The notes under the pieces: generated by a model
What the model was told of the DNA's origin: nothing
Database searches by the model: none
The model's input: the letters and a program-made list of their open reading frames with translations, nothing else
In this document: positions 1 through 9,851 of the stretch, one piece after another
Position numbering within the stretch: the stretch's first letter is position 1
Layout of the letters: each line of letters starts with the position of its first letter
Assembly: GCA_006352455.1 (NCBI GenBank)
Contig: VANL01000074.1
Location: forward strand, 1-64,000
DNA from: Brachionus sp. 'Tiscar'
Lineage: Eukaryota > Rotifera > Eurotatoria > Ploima > Brachionidae
Length of the DNA: 64,000 nt
Reading direction: 5' to 3'
Position numbers and translations under genes: made by a program

Positions 1-215
1 TCCTAATGTTTTGGGTTTAAGGTCCCATTTTTTATTCGATAGATATTTAATAATATTTAGTCTTGAGTTACAGCGCTCTTTTATCTCATCCAAATGTAAG
101 TTTTGAGTCTGATGTAATTCCTAAGAACTTAACTTTTTCTTTTAGATTTAAACTGTTTTCATATAATTTTTGGTCAAAATTAGTTTTTTTGCTAGAGTTT
201 TTTTCAAAAATCCTT
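1..215 (-). mobile_element. LINE reverse-transcriptase fragment (decayed)
   Basis: The reverse strand reads as the C-terminal part of a non-LTR retrotransposon reverse transcriptase. Visible pieces are VKFLGITSDSKLTF followed, after a one-base frame change, by DEIKERCNSRLNIIKYLSNKKW. This is the usual 'KFLGI..D..LTF' block and the following helix of RTE/L2/CR1-like LINE proteins. Frame breaks and lack of context show it is dead. It runs off the left edge of the window. Confidence 0.6.
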
Positions 216-258
216 AGCTCGATACAGATATACAAATAAAATAAAAAAAAATAAATCA
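207..258 (+). repeat. LINE-type 3' tail motif, copy 1
   Basis: A motif AGCTCGATACAGATATACAAA runs into an A-rich (AAATAAAA) tail. Diverged copies lie at 818-866 and 43612-43672, each preceded by a T-rich tract and followed by AAATAAA-type repeats. This is the pattern of a retroelement 3' end. Family assignment is not possible from the tail alone. Confidence 0.5.
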
Positions 259-817
259 ATTAAATTAGTCAACATTTTTTTGGTTTACCTGTCATCCTGA
301 AAATATTTAATTTGTCGGTCCACTAGTTTATCTGTCAGTTAATTAGTTTAATTATCAGTTAAGTAGTTTGTTTGTCACCTAGTTTAGTTTTTTTGTCAGT
401 CCATTAAATGATGGCCTTTTTATTATTCATATTGTTGACAAAATAAAGTACCTATTCTCTATTTAAAAATACTTGTTTTCTTAAAATTATTGAGTTGAGT
501 GAGAGATATGTTGGAACAGGACTGAGTCATTCTATTCCATTGGTTGTCAGACTAGTGGATGAATATAAACAAGGTTTCGAATCAAGATATATTGAATACC
601 CTACTCCATTGTGTAATTGCTACCTAATTATTTCCTCTTTTTTTCTTGAAGCTTCAACTATATAAACTTTCACATGTAAAAACCTATTTCAATAAATGTC
701 TTTTAAACTTTAAAATTTTTTTTTAGCTGATTTATTTTATTTTTATTTCATCTTATTTTATTAACTCTATTTTTATTTTAATTCATTATTTTTCTTTTTT
801 TTTTTACTTTATTCTGA

Positions 818-866
818 AAGAGCTCTTGCTCGGTACAGAAAACAAATAAAAATAAAAAAAAATTAT
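818..866 (+). repeat. LINE-type 3' tail motif, copy 2
   Basis: GAGCTCTTGCTCGGTACAG followed by an AAACAAATAAAAA tail, preceded by about 100 bases of T-rich sequence. It matches the copies at 207-258 and 43612-43672. Confidence 0.5.
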
Positions 867-982
867 CTATATTGAAATATTGGTTATTCTGTTAAGGAAT
901 TAATAAAAATATCGATATTTTATACTTAGCACCATTATTTACAGCATCTATAACTGATATCCATCTTTTGATTAATTTCAGG

Positions 983-1075
983 TGATCAACTTACATTAAG
1001 TGATAAACTTGATGAAATTACCTGTTTCTGATTGAAGCCTTCGCTCAAAAAGTTAAAAAGAAAGGAGATATGACC
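983..1075 (+). repeat. SINE copy, diverged
   Basis: The stretch contains 'GATCAACTT...', 'TGATTGAAGCCTTCGCTCAAA' and 'AGAAAGGAGATATGA' in the same order as the better-preserved SINE copies at 49115-49273 (+) and 62360-62550 (-). It is older and shorter, with no visible target duplication. Confidence 0.55.
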
Positions 1076-1749
1076 AACAACGGTATTAGAACACCACTTG
1101 AGACTTCTTTTGAATTTTTTTCTATATAAAAATTTATGTAATTTCAATTTTAATTTATTAAAAATATTTTCTTGTTTAGAGTTTTTGAAATAAAGTCATT
1201 TTTCATAGTTTTTGAAAATTAAATATTTTCGGAAATAAAAAATATTTTATTCTAAATAAATGTTTTTTTTAGAGCTTTGAAAACAATGTGTTTAAAAAGA
1301 TTAAAACGTTAAAACAAAGCGTTTATTTACTTGTGAAAAAAAAAATTTTCTATATTTATACATATTTGCATTTTGTAATTTTAAAATTCAGGATAAAAAA
1401 TTTAAAATATAAAAATTTATTGTGCTTCACTTAATTCATTTAATTTATTGATAAATTCAAATTTTTAATCAAGAAGAAATATTTCATAAAGGTAAAAGAT
1501 AAAAAGCAAATTTGTATAAAAAAGAATTCAGATTTTTTTTGGTCAATAAAATATATACAATTTTTGTATTAGAAAGACATAAATAATTTGAATTTTTTGA
1601 ATAGTAAATAAAATGCGAACTTTTCCCACGACAATTTTTCAAGAAGACAAATAGCTTGGATTTATGAACATTTTTATTTTGTGTTCATGTTGATTTAGGT
1701 CAATCGTAGATTTCGAATAAATTCATTTTTATTCTTGTCAATTTAAAAG

Positions 1750-4700
1750 ATGTCTAAAGACCAAAAAATTGATGTGTTTTTAATAAATGAAAATAAAAGT
1801 GCCATAAATCATACAAAAAAAAATTTTACCATCAAAAATCACATAATAAGCAAGAAATTAGAAGAAAAATTTGTAGGCGAAAAACTCAGCAAAAAAACGA
1901 AGAAAATTTTAATCGTTTTAGCAACAATTTTTTCAATTTTATTTATTATTCTTTTTCTATTGTTCGCTTTGAGTAAGCATAGAATTTTAATTTCAACAAA
2001 TTAATTTAAAAATTTTCCTTATTTAAGCACCGTGCTCTTTGACAATTTGTCATGAAAAAACATCCAATTGTGTGAATCGGCTTTTTTATGCCGATTGTGT
2101 GTGTAGGTACGGATTTGCTGGTGACGGAAAGAAATATTGTGATGGTTTTTTTTTTAGATTTTTTTTAAAGCTTAGATTAATTTAAAAAAAAAATAGAATG
2201 TGGCTTGTATAGAAAACAGCCAAATGCGAGAATTGTTGGTGGAATTGAAGCGCTTCCTGACAGCTGGCCTTCTGCCGCCTTGATTATCACAAACTATAAA
2301 GCTGATGTTCCTTTTAAAAGTTTTTTAAATTTAAAAAATTTAATCATTTGAATAAGTTTAATTTAAAATAGGAAAGATGATTACAGTGGAGGCAAGTTTT
2401 TTGTGTGGTGGAACTTTAATAAATAGAAAAAGTATAAATTAAAAATAAAAAGCTTGATTTAATTCTTCAATGCTAAAAAGCTGTTTTAACTGCTGCTCAT
2501 TGTTTGTTGAAACAATTCGATTATGAATACAAAGGAAGCTTACTTAGTATTAATGTTGTTCCCAATAGATACTTTCCCACATTCGAATCAATGTACAGAG
2601 TGCATTTGGGAGTTCATGATAGAACAAAACTTTTATCCAAAGAAGAAACAGTAGATTCAATTTCAGTCGAGAAAATAGTTATGGTATTTTTTATTTTTAA
2701 TCTTGTTTAATCAATTAATTTTCAATTAATTTTAAAGCATCAAAATTTTAATGAAGAAAAAGGCTTAAATGATTTGACTATTTTGAAATTATCCAAAGTG
2801 GTAAATTTAGATGAAGATACACAAATAGTAAATTTTAATTTCTTAAAAATTAAAATTATTTTCTTAAAAATTTATTAAGGCCTGTCTTCCAGATCCAAAA
2901 TGGTCTCGAGATTTTCCTAAACCTGGAACTCCTGCTTGGATATTGGGCTGGGGGAGAACAAGTGAAAATGGCTACTCTCCGTCATCGCTTCAAAATTCAA
3001 AAATAAAAATCTATCACAGTTCTACTTGCAATAAAGTTTCTTACCATGATAGAGATACTTTCGAAAGTCTTATTTGTGCAGGTATTAAGTTTAAATTTTT
3101 ATCTAAATTTTTTATTTAATTTATTTTAAATAGGTGATTTGAGTGGCTTAAAAGATACCTGTCAAGGAGATTCGGGAGGCTCAATTTTTGTCAGGTTATA
3201 TTTATTTTTAGCTACACAGAAGCTGAACCTATACTTTAGCTAATTATTCTTGTATATATTTTTACTACCTTTAACGGAGAGTTTTAGAAAATGGCGAATT
3301 AAAAGCCAAGCATTTAATGAAAAAGAAATTTAACATGCCAAGGTCTATATCGGTGCATGCACCATATGCGGAAACAAAGTTTTCAACCCACGCATCCTTA
3401 AACTCGGGTATACGATATATTTTCTAATATTTTTTTATGATACATTTAACATAATTCTTTAAAATACTTAATTACCGAACTCCCCTGAAATTGTGTCTTT
3501 ATAGAAGAATTAGACTCTTAGCTGACAGAAAATTTAGTTCGAATAAAATATTTTATATACAGTGGTGCTAGCATAATTGTTTTCAGACTTGTCTATAAGT
3601 CACAGTTTTAAGTCTAAGTCACAAATTAAAAAATTAAGTCAAAGTTATGACTTAATTTTTTTAATTTTTTTTATGTCAAAAAATAAACGCCAATTTTTCA
3701 GCAAAAAAAAAAAGGTAAATTTAATTAAATAATTGAAATTTTGAGGCAAGATTTGCACTTAGCATTACTACTGTACTTTTTGACCAAGGCCCCTCAAAGT
3801 CGAAATATCTCTTGTTCAAATCAGACTTGTATATAATTCAAAGTCAAAATTATGACTTAAATTAAAAAATAAATAAATTTTTAAGTCATTGACTTGACTT
3901 GAGTTCAGACTTGTGACTAAAAAACAAGTTATTGATATTAATCAACTTGAAAAAGAAAGATTTATAGATTTTTCATCTGATAACGAATCTAATTGACCAG
4001 CTTTGGGTTCAAAGGGATGATAGTCCCGCATTGCCCAAGTGACTTGGTCAATATAAAGATAAATCATCATCATCATTTCTCTAACGGCATCATTGTCTGT
4101 TTTTTATTTTGTTGTGTACTTCAATGTTCATAATATCACTGAAAATTTTTTGCCTTCATTCCATTTAGCCTATTTAACCTTGAGACAAAGACAAGAGATT
4201 ATTAGTATTTTTCATCTTTCCAAAACATTTAAGTTAGTTCGGTTTATTGAATAAATATAAATGGCACAATTGATGACATCACCGTGGTTTGCACTGCTTT
4301 GTTTATTAATTACTTTTTATTTAAATTTTTTTTAATTGAATTAAATGATTAAATGAATTTGAAAAATTTAAAAAAAATAGAGTTTTTAAGTCTTTTATAA
4401 TGGTATTTTTGGTTGTTTTAAATCTTGTCATGTATGTTCTGATTCCTATTTTTACCTAGAACATCTTGTTACAAATTGGTACAATCCGATCAATTTAAGC
4501 TATTCATATTGTTTTTTTACCATAATTGCTACCCGAAGTTATCAGCGTTTAAACACAATCTATTATTTTTCAAATGGTTAATTTTTAGGTGCTCTTTTCA
4601 AAAGAAAATTAAATTAAGAATTTTTATGTTATATTTTTATTTTTGGCTGTAGAATTTAAATATTATATTAGTTTTTTAAAAAAAATTAAATTTAAACTTA

Positions 4701-5269
4701 GATTTTCAGGTCCAAAATTTTTATGTATTTATATATTTTTTATAGAAAATCTAAAGCTTTTGAATAAAGAATTACAAAACATACAGTGCTCCTAATTTAG
4801 TAAATTAGAATTTGTTCTTTTTTTGTTTAACACTTTTTCAAAATCTTTTCTATGGATATTTTTATTTTTTTAAATACTTTTGCATGTAAAAATTTTTAAA
4901 TTAACTGTGCAATTTTTGAAAAGACAAATCAAATAAGAAAAAACATTTTAATTTATCATTAAATTTTTATCTCTTAATTTTAAATATTTTGTTTTAATAT
5001 TTTTTTTAATTTTTTAATCTTCAGGGATAAAGTAAATAATAAAACAAAGTACATCAGTGCAGGAATCGGTAAGATGAATATTTTTTTTAATTAAAAAATT
5101 TCTAATCAAGCTTCTATATAGTTTCGTACGGTGAAGGATGTGGACGAAAATTTAAACCAGGGTTTGTATACAAAAAAATTCATAGACAAAAATTAAATGT
5201 GTTTATTCAAGGCTTTATACGAGAAATATTTATTATCTAGACTGGATTTACAAACACTCGAGATTTTAG
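1750..5269 (+). CDS. Type II transmembrane trypsin-like serine protease
   Basis: Eleven exons (1750-1972, 2028-2144, 2197-2319, 2372-2431, 2481-2683, 2738-2827, 2880-3081, 3134-3194, 5025-5068, 5122-5161, 5212-5269) join in frame to 406 residues. Residues 53-76 form one hydrophobic segment with lysines before it and no signal peptide, so the protein is predicted type II with the protease outside. Exon 2 encodes a cysteine-rich EGF-like module ending CVCRYGFAGDG. The protease begins at RIVGG, the activation site. It has LTAAHC (His near 181), NDLTIL (Asp near 254) and GDSGGS (Ser near 353), a complete triad. The Asp six residues before the serine (DTCQGDS) predicts cleavage after Lys/Arg. The 1.8 kb intron 8 is the only long one. 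Substrate unknown; an S1A peptidase is certain, the precise family member is not. Confidence 0.88.
3195..5024. other. Long intron of the serine protease gene
   Basis: It holds repeat debris only. 3590-3930 has inverted 'AAGTCA' blocks distantly like the hAT elements at 31475 and 39058. Around 4010-4076 a stretch ends in ATCATCATCAT and looks like a retroelement tail. No coding capacity is supported. Confidence 0.4.
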
Positions 5270-5402
5270 CCAAAAGATAAATTGAAAAAAAAGCAAACTG
5301 AGTATTAGATTGAAAATTTATTAATTATTTTTTCTTTTTTTCTTTTTGATGCTGATCTAGTTTTTTTTTTCGTTAAACTCAATAAAAAAACCCTCTAAGT
5401 TT

Positions 5403-6404
5403 TTATTCTTTTTTTAAATTCTGAATTGCTTTAATCTGCTCGCTTAAAATATCCAATTGATTTTTAAGTTGATTAAAAGTCAAAACAGCCTCTTGAGCTT
5501 CATAAAAACTTGAATTTTTATAAACTCGTGAACCAGCAGATAAGAGGCTTTTAACGCTAAAAATATCTGTTCCCAAGCTGTTTAACGTGAACGCATCAGA
5601 TACCAAAGAACGATCATAAATTTGACTATCGTCAAAGCTTGATTTGTCTTCAGTCTCATTGTCAGTCAATTTTTTCCAATAGAACATATTTTTGTTAACA
5701 ATAATTTTTTTTTGAGCGAGTAAATGCTTCCACAAATCATCAGAAAACCTATCAAGGCGACAATAGTTTAATATTTGATGATGTTTGCTTTTGTCCAAGA
5801 TATCAAAATAATTTATTCCTAAATTTAAGCTAAGTTTTTTACCAATTTTTCTGAGAATATTTTCATTCTTACAATAAGAGCTCAATTCAATTTCATCTAT
5901 GTTTTTTCCATTGAGAATGAGGCAAAAAACTTTTTGATTTTTGACAACCAGCTTTTCCGTTAGCCGAATGTAAATTTGATGCAAATCGTTCTCGATTAAT
6001 TGATTATCCAATATAAAAAACGAGTACTTCTTACTTAACAAATCTATTATGAGCGTTCTATTTTGATAAAATATTATAAATCTAAGAAGAAAATAAGCCA
6101 TGAATATTAGAGCAATTATGCTTGTTGACCAAAATAGAGAATAAAAAACTGAATTCAAATTTATAATATTGTCTATCATAAATGAAAAAAAAACAAAGCT
6201 TGAAAAAGAAAGCAGCAAATTTCTAAAACTTTTGCCATAAAGTTTGTATTTGTAGACAAATTTGTAAGAATTTGTTTGAACAAATGGATAATATGGATTT
6301 TTTTCTGTCAAGTATTTTAATTTTTTCTCAGGCTCGATTAATTGTTTGATTTTAGTGAAAATAATTTTTAATACGCTGATTGAATATTTTTCTTTTGGTG
6401 ACAT
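5403..6404 (-). CDS. Intronless two-pass membrane protein, possibly TMEM249-like
   Basis: A single uninterrupted 333-codon frame, unusual here because nearly all neighbours are split by many introns. Two hydrophobic segments (about residues 63-82 and 88-112) form a hairpin. A cytosolic domain follows with 'HQIYIRL', 'VFCLILNGKNIDEIEL' and 'LGINYFD'. The C-terminus (about 300-333) is a predicted coiled coil rich in Gln and Lys. The motif series resembles what I recall of TMEM249, an auxiliary subunit of the sperm CatSper channel, but I am not certain. It lies tail to tail with the serine protease, 133 bases from its stop. An alternative is a lineage-specific membrane protein or a retrocopy fixed as a gene. 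Confidence 0.6.
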   Translation of the reverse strand: MSPKEKYSISVLKIIFTKIKQLIEPEKKLKYLTEKNPYYPFVQTNSYKFVYKYKLYGKSFRNLLLSFSSFVFFSFMIDNIINLNSVFYSLFWSTSIIALIFMAYFLLRFIIFYQNRTLIIDLLSKKYSFFILDNQLIENDLHQIYIRLTEKLVVKNQKVFCLILNGKNIDEIELSSYCKNENILRKIGKKLSLNLGINYFDILDKSKHHQILNYCRLDRFSDDLWKHLLAQKKIIVNKNMFYWKKLTDNETEDKSSFDDSQIYDRSLVSDAFTLNSLGTDIFSVKSLLSAGSRVYKNSSFYEAQEAVLTFNQLKNQLDILSEQIKAIQNLKKE

Positions 6405-7421
6405 GACATAGTATCTGCTACGGCACCATCACAGCCAAATTTTATCTCGATTGGAGGTGCACTTGAATTAATTGAATTTTTTTTTAATAATTGAATTTTT
6501 CTTTTATTGATGGTATCCTAGTAATATATCATTTGTAAAAAAGTTGAAGTTGTAGCTCTGTTTCTTTGGATAATTTGTCGAGATAATTTAAATTCGAGTC
6601 TAAAATTTATGATTCTAATCTATAGATACCAAAAGGATTGACATTTTATTGATAATGGTGTGTAAATCAAGGTTTGCAAATTTTTTTCCTCAAGACAATA
6701 AAATCTTCAAATTCATTTTTTTGTATAAAAAATACGAATTATTTTTTTTTATATTATTATTAAAAACTTTTTATTCAAATTTTAGTATTTTTTACTGAAT
6801 AATATGGTTAAAGTTAAATAATTTTTACTTTATTTAAGTTTAAAAAAAAATTTTGATTGAAAAATGAGATATGTAAAGTTATTAAATTTTCATTATTTTT
6901 TATTTTTCATTCAAAGTTCCAAAAATTTTTTTTTGTGCATCGTTAAGATTAATTAATTTTTAAAATTCTTCTGAAAAATTTGGGTTCAGTCAATTTACTT
7001 TTTATTTTATAAGAACTTGATATTTAGATTAAAAAAAAAAAATTCAAGCTTTTTTTTATCTTTATCTATTGTTCTTTTTAGTTCTTGTTTTTTTATTAAT
7101 TTAGGAACCGCATTATAATATAGTTACGTGAACCATGTTTTTCATGTAACTTCGAAAAAAAAATAAAAAACTAATTTAGTTATTTTCTAAAATAAGCGAA
7201 AAAGAACTTTAAAGAATCTATTCACTTAGCTCTTCAAAAAATTCTTCTCTTTTCTGACTCTTTTCTTTATACATGAAAAAATTGCATAAATAGATAAATA
7301 TGAAAGTTTAAAAATATTCTATTTTAATTTTTGTATCTCCTTGATTTAATATTAAACGAAAGCTAATTACAAAAATAATTGAACTATATTTTTTAGAATA
7401 AAAATTTTAAAAATTATACCA
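6405..7421. other. AT-rich spacer
   Basis: No gene, RNA or clear repeat is visible. It consists mostly of homopolymer A and T runs. Confidence 0.5.
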
Positions 7422-7601
7422 GTGTGGTCTGCGGTTCTAACTGGAATTTTTAAACTAAAATTTGTCAAATTGGTCTCTGTTCTTGGCTCAATAAAATTCA
7501 TTCTTTACATAAATGACCTTCCAAATTCAAATAAGATGCAGATATTTGCTGATGACCCCAAAATCTTAGCTATTGTTATTCAAGTTAATGAAGGTAAACG
7601 A

Positions 7602-8040
7602 TCAAAATAGAGAAATAAATTTTTAGAGAAAAAAATGTGTCAATTAATTAGAGAATATTTTTATTAGAGAAAAAAATTTACCGAAAAAAATAGAAAAAGT
7701 CTGATAAACTAATTAATTAATTAATATTCCATCAATAAAATTGAAAATCCAATAAGGAACAACTCTAAATTTTCTGTTTTATATTCATTAACTTGGCGCT
7801 TTATTTTATCTTCTTTTTTTTGTGCTTTACTGCTTGTTGACTTTAATTGACTACCTGAAAATAATAACAATATAATTATTTATATTAAAAATATTGTCTG
7901 TGCTTTTCTCTATATTTTTTTTCCCTAATTTTTTTTTCTCTATTATACAAATTCTCTAATTTTCCTTTCTCTATTTTATGATTTCTCTAAACTTGTCTTG
8001 ACTCTAATTACTTTCTCTAATTTTTTTTTCTCTATTTTGA
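7602..8040. mobile_element. Inverted-repeat element inside the LINE relic
   Basis: The ends are TCAAAATAGAGAAA and its complement TTTCTCTATTTTGA, with further AGAGAAA repeats inside both arms. Reverse-transcriptase homology stops at its left end and resumes soon after its right end, so it inserted into the LINE later. It has no coding capacity, so it is a MITE-like or foldback element. Confidence 0.65.
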
Positions 8041-8112
8041 TAGTTCATCTTAATGAAAAAATTAACTATCAGAAATATTTAGATGAAATTTGTAAGGGGA
8101 TACAAATATAGG

Positions 8113-8530
8113 GCATGGATTTGTGTGCTAAATAATGTAAAGCCATGTATTTTGGAAGATTGAATGAGAGAAACAATATATAATCCATAGCAATGAATAG
8201 AGTGGGCATGTTACACTCCAAAATTCGATTGAAATAAAAAAAATGACAAATGGAAAAACTATTTTAAAGTAAATTATATTTGCAAAAAAACTCAAAAATT
8301 CAAAAAAACGAAAACTGGACAGTGCTATTAAAAATGAAGAAAACAAATTTGTAGCCGGTTAAAAGAATATTTTTTCTCTTTGATAAAATTAAAAAAAAAT
8401 AGATAAATTTTTAAAATTTTTTGGGTTTGTGTGCTAAATAATGTAAAGTTATGTATTTTGGAAGATTGAATTACATACACAAGTATATAACCCATAGTAA
8501 TGAATAGAGTGGGGATGTAACATTAAAGGC
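8113..8530 (+). repeat. Direct duplication inside the LINE relic
   Basis: 8115-8215 and 8423-8515 share 'TTTGTGTGCTAAATAATGTA' and the following 80 bases with few changes, about 308 bases apart. The duplicated part encodes the KCKxMxFGRLN region of the reverse transcriptase. The duplication arose after the element was already inserted or in its parent copy. Confidence 0.7.
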
Positions 8531-9065
8531 TACTAAGTGCGACAGAGATTTAGATGTGATGGTATCATATGATTTAAAATGAACTGCTCAAGTTAAAAGC
8601 TCATGTGCAAAAGCAAATAATAAACTGGGAATGCTTAAGCGATTGTTTTTCAGTAAAGAAAAGAACTAATGGGCAAAATTATATGCCTCTATAGTAAGCC
8701 CACACCTAGATTTTGTACTACAAGTGTTGAATTCAAAATAAAAAAAATAATGTGAATGCTTTAGAAAGAGATTATTTGTATTAAAAGAGAGTAAGGAACA
8801 ATATTATTAGTATAAGAATGGCCAGCGAGAGCTTTCATGTCAAGTTTAGAAACGATTTTGCAAGCGAAGTGAAAGCCCAACATTTTTTCTTTTAAAATAG
8901 AGTGGTTCCAAAATGAAATAGATTGCCTGATAGTATTGTTAATTTAAATACTCGAAAGTCTTAAAGGCGGCGTTATAGACAAATTCAATGGATATGGTTG
9001 CTTTAGGTCCACACTGCCACAAAGCAGTAATGGGATCAGACATTCTGGTTAATATGTCAGAGCAA

Positions 9066-9851
9066 ATGTGTTTAAATTTTATGTGACTAGAATTTTATGT
9101 AAAATATTTATTAAAAAAATTTGAAAATTTCAATAAAAATATGAAAAGATAATTATATGTCTCCTATAACTAAATTTTTGAAAATGTAACGGCTTATTTG
9201 TTATCTTTCTTTAAAAGGTAATTAAAATCAATCTACCACTTATCAATATTTGTGGTTATTTGCTGCATAATGTTGTTCACCTTAAACTTTTCTTATCAAA
9301 ATAATTAAAGAAAAGACTCAATAGTTTACAGAGATAAAAAAAGTAAACTAAAGTGTTAGACCAAAAGCAAAAAAAAATATCTAGTAAATTTTTATGAATC
9401 AAAAAATTAGCGACATTTTTTTTTATTTTTATGATTGATTTTTCAGAATATTTCTAATTTAGCTGATAAGAATTTGAAAAAAAAAATTAATTCTGTCATT
9501 TATTTCAATATTTAGACATAAGTCCATTTTTACAATTTTAGTTTATGACAAAAATTCCCCAACATATATTTAAAACTTTAAAAATTCTACTCTTTTTTTG
9601 TGATAATAAAAATAAAGATAAGCCTCATAATTAAAGATAAAACAGAAAATTTTAAAATAAAATAAAAAAAAATAAGTTGATTAAAAATTTCGAGTTGATT
9701 CATCGGCTTAACAGCAAATAAAACACAAAATTATTACTAATTATTTCTATCTAAGTTCGGTCAATAGAATTAGAAATTTAGAAATTTAACAAACCACATT
9801 TTTACTTAAGAGATAAATTTAAGAAAAAAAAATTAATTAAGTAAATCAGCT
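9066..9851. other. AT-rich spacer upstream of the GH65 gene
   Basis: Nothing recognisable apart from homopolymer-rich sequence. It must contain the promoter of the gene starting at 9852, but no defined element can be named. Confidence 0.4.

Larger units (their letters stand above)
259..1749. other. Gene-free spacer with repeat debris
   Basis: No coding region is supported. The stretch 319-407 contains loosely repeated units of about 20 bases built on 'AGTTnnnTNTGTCAG', a weak minisatellite. 818-866 is a second copy of the retroelement tail motif. 983-1075 resembles the SINE described at 49115-49273. The remainder is AT-rich without recognisable structure. Confidence 0.5.
7422..9065 (+). mobile_element. 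LINE reverse-transcriptase relic
   Basis: Frames broken by stops still spell reverse-transcriptase blocks in order. 7422-7600 gives 'SVLGSIKFILYINDLP' and 'QIFADDPKI', the catalytic ADD block. After an inserted element comes 'KAMYFGRLN'. Then follow 'DLDVMVSYDLKWTAQVKSSC', 'ANNKLGMLKR' and 'LYASIVSPHLDFVLQV', ending in 'RVVPK..NRLPDSIVNLNT'. That order is typical of the C-terminal half of CR1/L2/Jockey-type LINE proteins. The element is dead: many stops, an insertion (7602-8040) and an internal duplication (8113-8230 and 8421-8530). Confidence 0.8.

Noticed and set aside
479..640. B-box-like GGTTTCGAATC near 573, considered as a tRNA or SINE
   Set aside because: The only A-box-like sequence is about 20 bases upstream, too close, and no cloverleaf can be drawn.
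3560..3960. CAGTGGTGCTAG followed by inverted AAGTCA blocks, considered as a hAT element
   Set aside because: No matching right end and no 8-bp duplication were found.
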